A stretch of 64,000 bases of DNA. Source: Lachnospiraceae bacterium UBA7143. GTDB taxonomy: Bacteria > Bacillota > Clostridia > Lachnospirales > Lachnospiraceae. A program made the translations under genes and the position numbers. Positions within the stretch are counted from its first letter, which is position 1. The number at the start of each line of letters is the position of its first letter. Under the pieces are notes generated by a model. That model was not told where the DNA came from. It was given only the letters and a program-made list of their open reading frames with translations, and made no database searches. Location: positions 1 to 64,000 of the forward strand of contig DKWV01000015.1 of the NCBI GenBank assembly GCA_002491905.1. The letters are read 5' to 3'. Shown one piece after another: positions 49,780 through 58,815 of the stretch.

Positions 49780-51027
49780 ATGAAAGAACAGCATCAGACT
49801 CATACATATCTTGAAACAGACGGGGAATTTAAGATGCGCGAATTGGACAAAGGTGACCTGGAACAGTTCAATTCCCTACTGCAGTACGCCTTTCAGGTCA
49901 CTTCCTATGACCTGTTCCAGACCGGCTGGAAGCAGGACGAAATCAAGTGCGCAAAACGGCCGATACTGGAAGAGGCCTACGTCATCGGATGGTTTTATCA
50001 CGACAAGCTGGCATCCATGATCGTAGTCTATTCAATGAAAGTAAATGTGCATGATATCATTATGGACATGGGTGGCATTACCGGTGTTGCCACCTATCCA
50101 GAATACACCGGACGGGGATTAATACACTCGCTTATGCGCCGCGCCCTAAACTACATGCACAATCAAAAAATGCGCATTTCTTTTCTTTATCCCTACTCAA
50201 TTCCCTTCTACCGCAAAATGGGCTGGGAAATCGTGTCGGACAAGCTCTCTTTTACCGTCAGGGATACACAGCTGCCGAAGGTACGGCCCGTCAGCGGCAT
50301 GGTGGAGCGTGTCGATCTGGATTCCGAAGATTACCACAATGTGCATTCCTATTTTGCCCTGCAAAGGCACGGCGCCCTGATCCGCGACACCCTTGCGTGG
50401 GAAGAATACTGGCGCTGGGACAATGAAGATATCATCGCCGCAGTCTATTACAGCAAAGAGCACAAGCCATTGGGATACGTGGTTTATTATATCGCAAACG
50501 AAATCTTTCACATCAAAGAAATGGTCTACCTTAACATCGAGGCCAACTATGGACTCTGGAATTATATCAGCGCCCATTTCTCAATGATCACCCAGGTGCA
50601 GGGAGACAACTATTCCGGAGAACCGATGGCCTATCTGTTTGAGGACAGCGAAATTACCGAAACGATCTCACCCTATATTATGGCGCGCATTATTGACGTC
50701 AGGGAATTTATATCGGAATATCCGTTTCAGATACAGCCCGAAGATTTTAAACTGCATTTTCGGGTGCACGACACGATGGCACCCTGGAACAACGGCGATT
50801 ACATGGTGTCATGGCATGATGGGAAAACCATCTGCGAGCAGGTGGAAAACAATCAGTCCATCAACGTGGTAGAACTGTCCGTCAATACGCTGACTGCCAT
50901 GCTGATGGGTTACAAGCGTCCCTCCTATCTGTACGAACATGAGCGGATCCGGACAGAATACTATATGCTGACATGGCTGGAACGCCTGATCCCGGTCGAA
51001 AAGCCCTATTTCTCCGATTACTTTTAA
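49780..51027 (+). CDS. Eis-family GNAT N-acetyltransferase
   Basis: 415 aa with the Eis layout: an N-terminal GNAT domain (MRELDKGDLEQFNSLLQYAF; acetyl-CoA loop VATYPEYTGRGLIHSLM; SIPFYRKMGWE, whose Tyr matches the general acid of Eis), a second GNAT-like region, and an SCP2-like C-terminal domain. The protein ends in Phe (YFSDYF); in Eis the terminal Phe carboxylate is catalytic. Substrates of such proteins range over aminoglycosides, peptides and lysines; not assigned here. Shine-Dalgarno weak (GAGGC). Its stop shares TTAA with the convergent M20 gene. Confidence 0.88.
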   Translation: MKEQHQTHTYLETDGEFKMRELDKGDLEQFNSLLQYAFQVTSYDLFQTGWKQDEIKCAKRPILEEAYVIGWFYHDKLASMIVVYSMKVNVHDIIMDMGGITGVATYPEYTGRGLIHSLMRRALNYMHNQKMRISFLYPYSIPFYRKMGWEIVSDKLSFTVRDTQLPKVRPVSGMVERVDLDSEDYHNVHSYFALQRHGALIRDTLAWEEYWRWDNEDIIAAVYYSKEHKPLGYVVYYIANEIFHIKEMVYLNIEANYGLWNYISAHFSMITQVQGDNYSGEPMAYLFEDSEITETISPYIMARIIDVREFISEYPFQIQPEDFKLHFRVHDTMAPWNNGDYMVSWHDGKTICEQVENNQSINVVELSVNTLTAMLMGYKRPSYLYEHERIRTEYYMLTWLERLIPVEKPYFSDYF

Positions 51028-52196
51028 AGCAGCGCCCTCTCAAGCAGCGCCGCAAGATACTGTGCGGCAGGCAGAATTGCACTTTCTTCCACACAGAACG
51101 CCGGATGGTGGATCTGTTTTCCCACCCCGACCCCTATCTTCACGTAGCAGCCGGGCAGTTCCCTTCCCACAGTATCACGATCCTCATAATACGAAAAATC
51201 ATCCCCGCCCAGGGAGCTTTCCTCCGGCACGGTTATCATGCCGCATTCTTCCGCCACTTCCCCACAGAGTCCCGCCATCCTGCCATCATTATAAACAGCC
51301 GGCGGTCCCGGCGTCCACACGGTTTCAGCCTCCGCTCCGTATGCTGCCGCGGTTCTCTCCGCAATCTCTCTTATCCGCCGTTCAAACAGCACGCGGTCCT
51401 CCCTGTTCATGGTGCGCACCGTCCCCTCCATCTCTGCCTCCGGCGGGATTACATTCCAGGTCGTGCCCGCCTGAAGTCTGGTCACGCTTACAAGCGCCGG
51501 GTGAAAAGCGTTCACATTGCGGCTGACGATGGACTGCAGCGCCTGTATGACCGCCGCCGAGACCAGAATCGGGTCCACACCGTCATCGGGATGCGCCCCG
51601 TGGCAGCCGACTCCCCGCACACGGATGACAAAGCGGTCCACCGCAGCCGCCACATATCCCTCCCTGATGCCGACTACGCCCACCTCATTGGTTGGGTCAG
51701 CGTGAAAGCCCCATATCTGCCCGACGTCATCCATCACATCCGTCTCCAGAATCTTCAGCGCCCCGTGGGATTCCTCCTCTCCGGGCTGGAAGATAAACTT
51801 TACCGTTCCGGCGAACATCCCTCTCCTTTTTCCCAGCAAAACCGCCGCTCCGATTCCGGCCATGATATGAAAGTCATGCCCGCAGGCATGCATTTTCCCC
51901 ACCGTTTCCGACCGATACGGAAGCGCCGTCTCCTCCACAACAGGAAGCGCATCTATATCACAGCGCAGCGCAATCGTCCCCTCCCGGCCGCTTTGTATCC
52001 CTTTTGAGCCATGCACGACCGCCACCAGTCCTGTGTCCAGCGGACAGGGAAGGATTTCTATCCCCGCTTCCGTCAAAAGTGTCCGAATTTTTGCCGTGGT
52101 CCCCCACTCCTCATACGACAGCTCCGGGTGTCTGTGAAACCATTCAAAGTTCTCTTTCAGGTATTGCTCCAGTTGCTCCTCGCCTGCAGCCTTCAT
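51024..52196 (-). CDS. M20-family amidohydrolase / peptidase
   Basis: About 390 aa. FHRHPELSYEE, LRCDIDALPVVE, HACGHDFHIMAGIGAAVLL, FIFQPGEEESHGALK, a dimerisation domain and FSYYEDRDTVG..PGCYVKIG match the HipO/AmhX-type subgroup of M20 (N-acyl-amino-acid or aminoacyl amidases). The two metal His and bridging Asp are present. I prefer the ATG at 52196, with GGAGGA 5-6 nt ahead, over longer frames. It lies 49 bp after oppC and seems the last gene of the oligopeptide operon, so it may process imported peptides. Confidence 0.92.
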   Translation of the reverse strand: MKAAGEEQLEQYLKENFEWFHRHPELSYEEWGTTAKIRTLLTEAGIEILPCPLDTGLVAVVHGSKGIQSGREGTIALRCDIDALPVVEETALPYRSETVGKMHACGHDFHIMAGIGAAVLLGKRRGMFAGTVKFIFQPGEEESHGALKILETDVMDDVGQIWGFHADPTNEVGVVGIREGYVAAAVDRFVIRVRGVGCHGAHPDDGVDPILVSAAVIQALQSIVSRNVNAFHPALVSVTRLQAGTTWNVIPPEAEMEGTVRTMNREDRVLFERRIREIAERTAAAYGAEAETVWTPGPPAVYNDGRMAGLCGEVAEECGMITVPEESSLGGDDFSYYEDRDTVGRELPGCYVKIGVGVGKQIHHPAFCVEESAILPAAQYLAALLERALL

Positions 52197-52245
52197 TTTT
52201 CCTTCCTCCATCCGCTTTTCGGAATCTCCAATCCAAAGGCAGGAT

Positions 52246-53094
52246 TTAGCACCCGTTCGGATCCAGCGCATCCCGCAGGGCGTCACCGATAAAATTAATT
52301 GCCATAACCACTGTTATGATCACAAGCCCTGGCGGAATCCACAGCCACGGCTGCGTGGTAAGCACCGTCAGCGACTGCGCCCCGTTTAGCATATTGCCGA
52401 GGCTTGCCGTCGGCGGCTGTACTCCCTGTCCTAAAAAACTTAATGCCGCCTCGTCCAGAATGGACAAAGCCAGAACGGAAGTGGCATAAATTAGAATCGG
52501 TGCAACCGTATTCGGCAGTATCTCGGAAAAGAGAATATGCCGCAGCGGCATCCCGGCCACGATATTTCCCTTTACAAAATTCGTCTCCCGCAGATTGAGC
52601 ACATTACCCCGTACCAGCCGTGCTATGCCGGGCCAGTCCACAAATCCCAGAATCAAAATAATATTCCACAGTCCCGGTTTGAAAATAGCCGCCGCCACCA
52701 GCACGAGCAGAATATACGGAAAGGACATGACCATATCGGTAAAGCGCATGATAACCATATCCGCCACGCCGCCGAAATACCCGGCAATCAACCCGAGAAT
52801 CACGCCGATCACCGTGGATATAACCGTCGCCATCACACCCACCAGCAAAGAGATGCGCGTGGCATACAAAAGTCTGCTTAAAACATCCCTGCCGATCTGA
52901 TCCGTTCCAAGCCAGAATTCCCTGGACGGCGCGCCCGAAAAAGGTCCTGCCAGCTCATCCGGATCGTAGGGCGCAATCACCGGGGCAAGCAGAGCTGCCG
53001 CTACGATAACGAACAGCACTAAAAGACTGACCGCCGCCAGATGATGCCGTCTGAAACGTCTGATAACCGTCTGCATATAGCTCTCGCTGTTCAT
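52246..53094 (-). CDS. Oligopeptide ABC transporter permease (OppC/DppC-like)
   Basis: About 282 aa. N-terminal segment with one helix (LAAVSLLVLFVIVAAALLAP), the OppC-type loop APYDPDELAGPFSGAPSREFWLGTDQIGRDVLSRLLYA region, six helices in all, and the EAA motif NFVKGNIVAGMPLRHILFSEILPNT. The real start is at 53094 (AGGAGG 6 nt ahead); the longer frame at 53196 begins inside oppB. Partner of the permease at 53106. Confidence 0.93.
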   Translation of the reverse strand: MNSESYMQTVIRRFRRHHLAAVSLLVLFVIVAAALLAPVIAPYDPDELAGPFSGAPSREFWLGTDQIGRDVLSRLLYATRISLLVGVMATVISTVIGVILGLIAGYFGGVADMVIMRFTDMVMSFPYILLVLVAAAIFKPGLWNIILILGFVDWPGIARLVRGNVLNLRETNFVKGNIVAGMPLRHILFSEILPNTVAPILIYATSVLALSILDEAALSFLGQGVQPPTASLGNMLNGAQSLTVLTTQPWLWIPPGLVIITVVMAINFIGDALRDALDPNGC

Positions 53095-53105
53095 GTTGCT
53101 TCCTC

Positions 53106-54053
53106 CTAATCCAGCTGGATGGTGGGATCCACCAGCGCATAAAGAATGTCCGTCACCAGATTGGCCGCAAGCACTACAACCGCCGACAAAAGACACACGC
53201 CCATAATCACCGGGTAATCCCTGTTGCTGATAGCGCTCATCGTCATCAGTCCCAGACCCGGCCAGGAAAAAATCTGCTCAATAATGACTGCCCCGCCAAA
53301 CAGGACCGGTATCTCCATACCGATCACCGTGATAATCGGCACCAGCGCATTGCGGAGCGCATGCTTATTGATTACCAGGAAACGGCCGATTCCCTTTGCC
53401 TTCGCCGTCCGCAGATAATCCTGCTGCAGGATTTCCAGCATGGCGCTTCTGATATAGCGGATATTGCTTCCCGCCATAGAAAAGGACAGCACCAACACCG
53501 GCATCACCATATGCTTTGCCACATCCCCCGCGCCGCTCTGTGTACCGAGCGTCGTCATTCCGCTGGAAGGAAGCCAGCCAAGACGCACCGTAAAGAGATA
53601 GATCAGCAGAAGCGACAGAAAAAAGCCCGGAACGCTGCTTCCGAGAAACGATAGCGTCACCACCGCGTAATCCCCCTTGGAATACTGGTGGATCGCGCTG
53701 TATATGCCCGCCGGCACCGCCATCAGGAGACTGACGATAAGAGATACCCCCATCAAAAGAAGAGTCGGTCCTATATGACTTCCAATCATGGAACTGACCG
53801 ACTGATACGATTTCATGGAGTAGCCCAGATTTCCATGCAGAAGCTGTCCCAGCCAGACAAAATACTGTATATAGGCAGGCTGATCCAGCCCCAGCGCTAT
53901 CTTTTTAGCCTCCACTGCCGCCTCCGACACGCGGGGACCCTGGAGCATCTGCAGCGGACTGCCCGCAAGACACATGATCGCGTAATCTATGATCGTGATG
54001 CCGATCAGTACAGGAATGGCTACCAGAATGCGTTTCAAGATATATTTACCCAT
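53106..54053 (-). CDS. Oligopeptide ABC transporter permease (OppB/DppB-like)
   Basis: 315 aa. GKYILKRILVAIPVLIGITIIDYAIM opens the protein, followed by GLDQPAYIQYFVWLGQLLHGNLGYS, the EAA loop DYLRTAKAKGIGRFLVINKHALRNALVP and six helices, as in DppB. The ATG overlaps the end of the ATPase gene by 8 bp. Confidence 0.94.
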   Translation of the reverse strand: MGKYILKRILVAIPVLIGITIIDYAIMCLAGSPLQMLQGPRVSEAAVEAKKIALGLDQPAYIQYFVWLGQLLHGNLGYSMKSYQSVSSMIGSHIGPTLLLMGVSLIVSLLMAVPAGIYSAIHQYSKGDYAVVTLSFLGSSVPGFFLSLLLIYLFTVRLGWLPSSGMTTLGTQSGAGDVAKHMVMPVLVLSFSMAGSNIRYIRSAMLEILQQDYLRTAKAKGIGRFLVINKHALRNALVPIITVIGMEIPVLFGGAVIIEQIFSWPGLGLMTMSAISNRDYPVIMGVCLLSAVVVLAANLVTDILYALVDPTIQLD

Positions 54054-55089
54054 GCTTCCCTTCCTCCAGTCCCGACAGCGCCACCGGGCATGCCGCCATA
54101 TGTGCCGGCGCCGTTTCCCGATCCTGACCGCCAGTCCCCTCCTTCTTCTGCGGCGCTATGCCACACAGCATAGGGGTCTCTTTTCTGCACTGTTCCACCG
54201 CGTAAGGACATCTCGGATGAAACCTGCACCCTGCAGGCGGGTTGGTACTGTTTCCGATCTCCCCCTGCAGCAGTCTGTGCTCCGTTTTACGCTCTCCCGG
54301 ATCAGGAACCGGCACCGCCTCCAGAAGCGCCCGGGTATAAGGATGAACCGGATTCCTGAATACCTCTGCCGCCGGTCCGTATTCCACAATCTTACCGAGA
54401 TACATCACCGCAATGCGGCTGCTTACATAGTGAACCGCTCCCAGCCCATGTCCCACAAAGAGCAGTGTCAGCCCCAGCTCCTTTTGCAGCTCTTTTAACA
54501 GATTCAGTATCTGCGCCTGAATGGAGACATCCAGTGCGCTGACCGGCTCATCGCACACAATAAACTCAGGATTGAGGGACAGCGCCTTTGCTATGCCGAT
54601 TCTCTGCCTCTGCCCGCCGGAAAATTCATGGGGATACCGTCCCAGGGTCGTTTTCGGCAAACCCACCATATCCAGAATTTTCAATATGTCACGCTCCACG
54701 TAAGCCTTGTCTGAAATATGATGGTACAGCATAGGCTGCGCCAGTATGTCATAAATATGTTTTCTCGGATTCAGGGAAGAATAGGGATCCTGAAAAACCA
54801 TCTGCAGTTTGGTGCGGACGCGCCGCATTTCCTTTCTATTTCGGTACAAAGCATCCAGATTGTCTTTGCGGTACCATATGTTCCCTGCCGTTGGCCGTTC
54901 CAATCCTACGAGTTGTCTTCCAATCGTCGATTTTCCACAGCCGGACTCTCCCACCAGCCCCAGCGTTTCTCCCTCATAAATTTCAAAACTTACACCGTCC
55001 ACCGCCTTGACATATCCGGTGGTGTGCATAATAATCCCGCCCCTGGATGGATAATATTTCTTCATATCCTCCACCCGGATCAGCGGCAT
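54046..55089 (-). CDS. Oligopeptide ABC transporter ATPase (OppF/DppF-like)
   Basis: About 348 aa. Walker A LVGESGCGKSTIGR, signature FSGGQRQRIGIAKAL, Walker B EFIVCDEPVSALD, switch GHGLGAVHYV. The OPY/HPY C-terminal region CRFHPRCPYAVEQCRKE has the cysteine spacing linked to an iron-sulfur cluster in related peptide ATPases. Starts at GTG 55137, TTG 55104 and ATG 55089 are all possible; TTG 55104 has GGGAGG 8 nt ahead and overlaps the previous stop. I give the first ATG. Confidence 0.92.
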   Translation of the reverse strand: MPLIRVEDMKKYYPSRGGIIMHTTGYVKAVDGVSFEIYEGETLGLVGESGCGKSTIGRQLVGLERPTAGNIWYRKDNLDALYRNRKEMRRVRTKLQMVFQDPYSSLNPRKHIYDILAQPMLYHHISDKAYVERDILKILDMVGLPKTTLGRYPHEFSGGQRQRIGIAKALSLNPEFIVCDEPVSALDVSIQAQILNLLKELQKELGLTLLFVGHGLGAVHYVSSRIAVMYLGKIVEYGPAAEVFRNPVHPYTRALLEAVPVPDPGERKTEHRLLQGEIGNSTNPPAGCRFHPRCPYAVEQCRKETPMLCGIAPQKKEGTGGQDRETAPAHMAACPVALSGLEEGKHG

Positions 55090-55096
55090 TTTCTTT

Positions 55097-56107
55097 TCAT
55101 CCAACCTGCCTTCCTCCCAAGTGCTGCTCCTGTTCACCGCACTTCTCCGCCGCCACGATGCATCTGACCTTGTGCCTTTCTCCTAAGGAACAGACTGCCT
55201 GCGGTTCCCTGCACGCCTCCCTGCGGTAGGGACAGCGGTCCGCAAACCGGCATCCGGCGATACCGTCATAATTATCAGGTACAATTCCCGGTATCGCCCG
55301 CAGACAGCGGTCCTCCGCATCCCGGATTGTCGGCACCGTTCCCAGAAGAGCCTGCGTATAAGGGTGCTGCGGGTGGCGGAACAGTTCTTCCACCGGCGCT
55401 TCCTCTACGATTTGTCCCGCGTACATTACAATCACCCAGTCTGCTGCATTGGCCACCAGCCCGATATCATGCGTGATCAGAATCACCGACATCTCTTTCT
55501 CTCTCCGCAGCCGTTCCAGAAGCTTCATGATCTGGGCCTGTATTGTCACGTCCAAAGCCGTGGTAGGTTCGTCAGCAATCAAAAGCCTCGGATTACAGGA
55601 AAGGGCCATAGCAATCATCACTCTCTGCCTCATACCGCCAGAAAGCATATGCGGATACTTCTTCATCACTTTCTCCGGCTCCGGCATACCCACCTGTGTC
55701 AGAAGCGCGACGGCGCGCATGCGCGCCTCCTTCTTTTTCAGGTGCATGTGGATCCTGATACTCTCCGTAATCTGGCTTCCCACAGTGAAGACCGGATTCA
55801 GCGAGGTCAGGGGATCCTGAAAAATCATGGTCATCTCATCGCCCCGGATCTGATCCAGTTCCCTCTCCGTCATCATAAGCAGATTCTTACCGTCAAAGAG
55901 GACAGAGCCGTCAGTGACCGCTCCGCCCTTCCCTAATAGTCCCATAATAGACAGCGAGGTAACGCTCTTTCCGCAGCCTGACTCACCCACAATGCAGACC
56001 ACTTCACCCTGATCTACATGAAAGCTGATATGATCCACACTGGTATTCTTTCCATAATCTCCCGAAAAGACCGTTGTCAGGTTTTTAATTTCCAACAGAT
56101 GTGACAT
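55097..56107 (-). CDS. Oligopeptide ABC transporter ATPase (OppD/DppD-like)
   Basis: 336 aa. IVGESGCGKSVTSLSIM (Walker A), MLSGGMRQRVMIAMAL, RLLIADEPTTALD and VILITHDIGLVANAAD are intact; the C-terminal CRFADRCPYRREAC pattern matches the paired ATPase. GGGAGG precedes the ATG by 7 nt. It lies 27 bp after the binding-protein gene. Confidence 0.94.
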   Translation of the reverse strand: MSHLLEIKNLTTVFSGDYGKNTSVDHISFHVDQGEVVCIVGESGCGKSVTSLSIMGLLGKGGAVTDGSVLFDGKNLLMMTERELDQIRGDEMTMIFQDPLTSLNPVFTVGSQITESIRIHMHLKKKEARMRAVALLTQVGMPEPEKVMKKYPHMLSGGMRQRVMIAMALSCNPRLLIADEPTTALDVTIQAQIMKLLERLRREKEMSVILITHDIGLVANAADWVIVMYAGQIVEEAPVEELFRHPQHPYTQALLGTVPTIRDAEDRCLRAIPGIVPDNYDGIAGCRFADRCPYRREACREPQAVCSLGERHKVRCIVAAEKCGEQEQHLGGRQVG

Positions 56108-56134
56108 GAAACAACCTCCCTGTCAAACTTCATT

Positions 56135-57811
56135 CTACTCCGTGACATCCCAGTTCTGCACGTCGTTGAAGAAGCCGTACACACTGGGCTCCGCTCCCTG
56201 GACGCGCTTGCTCACAGCGCCCTGCGGGCTTATTACATAAACGGAGAACATAGCAGCATCTTCCTGCATCTTCCTGTCAACCACAGAATAGAAATCTTTG
56301 ATCTGACCGATATCGCTGGTATTCTGGGTTCCTTCCAACGCTGCAGCGACCTCATCGTCATAGTAGCCGGTCCAGCTTCCCTCACCGCCCAACAGCCATG
56401 AAACATCAGGATACGGGTCAACCGGCGCATAAGTATACTGTACGGCCATCACATCATAATCCGTGGTCTGGGCCACTGACATCAGCGTAGCCAGATCAAC
56501 CGTGGTGATCTCCGCTTTGATTCCCACTGCCGCCCACTGGGCGACAATAACCTGTGCACCGTTGACAAAAGTACTGTCACCTGAATTTACATAAAACCGA
56601 AGCGTCCTGCTGCCGTCCCATCCCGCTTCCGCCAAAAGCTCCTTCGCTTTCTCGGGATTGTATTCTAACGGCACAACCTTCTCATCATAGAAGGGACTGG
56701 CCGAGGAAAGGAATCCATCCACCACCTCGCCATGCCCTTTTAAAAGCTGCCCGACAAGCTGGTTCCTGTCTATCGCATAAACCATTGCCTGACGCACCCT
56801 GGGGTCAGGCACATTCGCCGTCTGGATAAAGGCCGACTGGTTAATCACCGGGGAACCGTAAACCACGTTCACGCTGTCAAGCGCCTCCACACTTTCATAA
56901 TCCTCCTGGGGAATTACCGACATGGTATGCTGCGTGATGTCAATTTCACCCGACTGCAGACCCGCATAAAGCTGGCTGCCGTCCACAATCCGGATATTCA
57001 GCCTGTCAATCTTGGGCGCTCCCTTCCAGTATTCCCGGTTCGCCTCATAAGAAATGTAATGGTCCGGGTCATAGGCTGTAAGAAAATAAGGACCGCTTAT
57101 GACATCCGGCTTGTTGAACCAGTCATTGGAGGTAAGTTCGCTCTCCGCAAAGTTTTCAATCACATGCTTCGGCAGAATATGCAGATACCTGCCATAGCTG
57201 TTCTGGAAAGTGGTTAAAGCCATAGGATTCTTAGCCGTAAACTCAATGGTCTTATCATCTATCACCTTCAGACCCTTCATGGAAGAAGCACCCTCCTCCA
57301 CAAAGCCCGTCTCGTCGTCCGTTCCCTCAAAGGCATACAAAAGCAGCGTCGTGTTTCCCACAAGCGGGCTGGCATAGCGCAGCACCGAATACTCCACATC
57401 GTATGCCGTAACCGGCGTACCGTCTGACCAGACTGCCCTGTCATCCACATGCACCGTAAAGTGAATGTTATCCTCCGTTGTAATGGAATCCGCAAGCATT
57501 CCCTGAAAATTCAGGTTCCTGTCAAGCTCCATCAAAGGTAAAAACATCAGGTCCAATGCGTACTTGTTGATCTCAGTCTGATCGATGGCAAAGGGATTTA
57601 CACCGCCAAGGCTGTCGGTAACGCCTACGTTTATAATCTTTTCTCCCGCTTCAGCCGCCGGTACCGCTGACTGCTCGTCCTGGTCTGCCCCATTCTCCGC
57701 CGCACCATTGTCAACCGTTCCCGCATTCTCACTGCCGCCGCATGCCGTAACTGAAGCAAGCATAATGAGCGTCAGAAACAGGCAGAGCCATCTTCTCGAT
57801 ATTTTTTTCAT
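56135..57811 (-). CDS. Oligopeptide ABC transporter substrate-binding lipoprotein
   Basis: About 558 aa family 5 solute-binding protein. Lipoprotein signal KKISRRWLCLFLTLIMLASV ending TACGG (lipobox), an acidic and Ala/Asn-rich linker, then the SBP_bac_5 domain (LMFLPLMELDRNLNFQGMLAD, VKDDR-like HFTVHVDDRAVWSDGTPVTAYDV, RQAMVYAIDRNQLVGQLLKG). GGAGGAGG precedes the ATG at 57811. First gene of the operon, behind a consensus promoter. Confidence 0.94.
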   Translation of the reverse strand: MKKISRRWLCLFLTLIMLASVTACGGSENAGTVDNGAAENGADQDEQSAVPAAEAGEKIINVGVTDSLGGVNPFAIDQTEINKYALDLMFLPLMELDRNLNFQGMLADSITTEDNIHFTVHVDDRAVWSDGTPVTAYDVEYSVLRYASPLVGNTTLLLYAFEGTDDETGFVEEGASSMKGLKVIDDKTIEFTAKNPMALTTFQNSYGRYLHILPKHVIENFAESELTSNDWFNKPDVISGPYFLTAYDPDHYISYEANREYWKGAPKIDRLNIRIVDGSQLYAGLQSGEIDITQHTMSVIPQEDYESVEALDSVNVVYGSPVINQSAFIQTANVPDPRVRQAMVYAIDRNQLVGQLLKGHGEVVDGFLSSASPFYDEKVVPLEYNPEKAKELLAEAGWDGSRTLRFYVNSGDSTFVNGAQVIVAQWAAVGIKAEITTVDLATLMSVAQTTDYDVMAVQYTYAPVDPYPDVSWLLGGEGSWTGYYDDEVAAALEGTQNTSDIGQIKDFYSVVDRKMQEDAAMFSVYVISPQGAVSKRVQGAEPSVYGFFNDVQNWDVTE

Positions 57812-57866
57812 AACTTCCTCCTCCACTTCTCTTTCCTACTTACTCAATAGGATTAATATGGAATGA

Positions 57867-57895
57867 ATTATACTGCCCCCCTATCGACCTGTCAA
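57867..57895 (-). promoter_or_regulatory. Promoter of the oligopeptide ABC operon
   Basis: A perfect consensus: TTGACA (57895-57890), 17-bp spacer, TATAAT (57872-57867) on the minus strand. Confidence 0.85.
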
Positions 57896-57949
57896 GCATT
57901 TTCTAAATTATATACAATCCACTTCTAATCGACTTAGTATAGCATATCC

Positions 57950-57978
57950 TTGACAAAAAAAACAATGCGATGTATATT
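57950..57978 (+). promoter_or_regulatory. Promoter of the C39-like gene
   Basis: TTGACA (57950-57955), 17-bp spacer, TATATT (57973-57978). Divergent from the opp promoter 55 bp away. The leader is about 105 nt and contains TTATGC-AAACT-GCATAA (58022-58038), a perfect inverted repeat that may be an operator. Confidence 0.75.
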
Positions 57979-58090
57979 TTCTGTAGTTATTCCAAAGGTA
58001 GGAATATCTGACTTTATAAAATTATGCAAACTGCATAACCCGGCCATCGCGTTATTCTACTTTACATATAGTTACTAAGAGGACAGACAC

Positions 58091-58732
58091 ATGAAGAATC
58101 TGCTGAATTACCAGTCCAGCGAATATGACTGCGGACCGGTATCCCTGACCAACGCAATCCGATATCTGTTTGAGCGGGAAATGATCTATCCCGATATCAT
58201 CAAATATATTATGCTTTACTGTCTGGATTCCTATAATGAAGAGGGAGAGGTGGGCAAGCGCGGCACTTCCGCGTCAGCCATGATGTTTTTGAGCAATTGG
58301 CTGAATCAGTTCGGACAGATGAAAAATTTCCCGATTTCCTGCGAGTTTCTCTCCGGCGAGGAAGTGTATCTGGCACAGAACAGCAAAATTATCGGTGCAC
58401 TGCAGCAGGGCGGCGCCGTGGTACTGCGGCTCTTTCTGGATGTAGGTCATTATGTACTCCTCACCGGTGTGAAAGAGGAAAAGGTTTATCTCTTTGACCC
58501 CTATTACGAAGAACCTGATGATCCGAATCTGGATAAAGAATATCTGAGCGGGGACATCACATTCATTACCGACCAGCCCAAATACGCCAACCGCGCCGTC
58601 TCCATACAGCGCTTAAACCGACTGACCGAAGGCTATTATGAGATGGGGCCCTATGACATCCGGGAAGCCGTCATCCTGTATAATCGGGATACCCGGCTCT
58701 CACCGGAACGCACGATTGATTATTTCATTTAA
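58091..58732 (+). CDS. Peptidase C39-like protein
   Basis: 213 aa, no signal peptide or membrane helix. NYQSSEYDCGPVSLTNAIRYL has the Cys in the C39 context (YDCGP), GHYVLLTGVK the His and LFDPYYEEP the Asp of a papain-like triad. This is the Peptidase_C39_2 type of fold; catalytic activity is plausible, not shown. AGAGGA precedes the ATG. It converges on the giant surface-protein gene across a strong hairpin; whether the two are related in function is unknown. Confidence 0.75.
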   Translation: MKNLLNYQSSEYDCGPVSLTNAIRYLFEREMIYPDIIKYIMLYCLDSYNEEGEVGKRGTSASAMMFLSNWLNQFGQMKNFPISCEFLSGEEVYLAQNSKIIGALQQGGAVVLRLFLDVGHYVLLTGVKEEKVYLFDPYYEEPDDPNLDKEYLSGDITFITDQPKYANRAVSIQRLNRLTEGYYEMGPYDIREAVILYNRDTRLSPERTIDYFI

Positions 58733-58749
58733 AAACTGACACAAATTTT

Positions 58750-58787
58750 GGCAGGGCAGCGATAAATTTTCTTATCGCTGCCCTGCC
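58750..58787. terminator. Strong symmetric hairpin between convergent genes
   Basis: A perfect 16-bp stem, GGCAGGGCAGCGATAA paired with TTATCGCTGCCCTGCC, around a 6-nt loop. Neither side has a proper T tract, so it could slow or end transcription on both strands, or shield mRNA 3' ends. Confidence 0.55.
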
Positions 58788-58815
58788 GTCTCTCATATCA
58801 TAAAACTCTTAGTTC

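Noticed and set aside
53095..53196. Longer OppC starting at 53196
   Set aside because: The extension reads the 3' end of oppB in another frame; AGGAGG marks the start at 53094.
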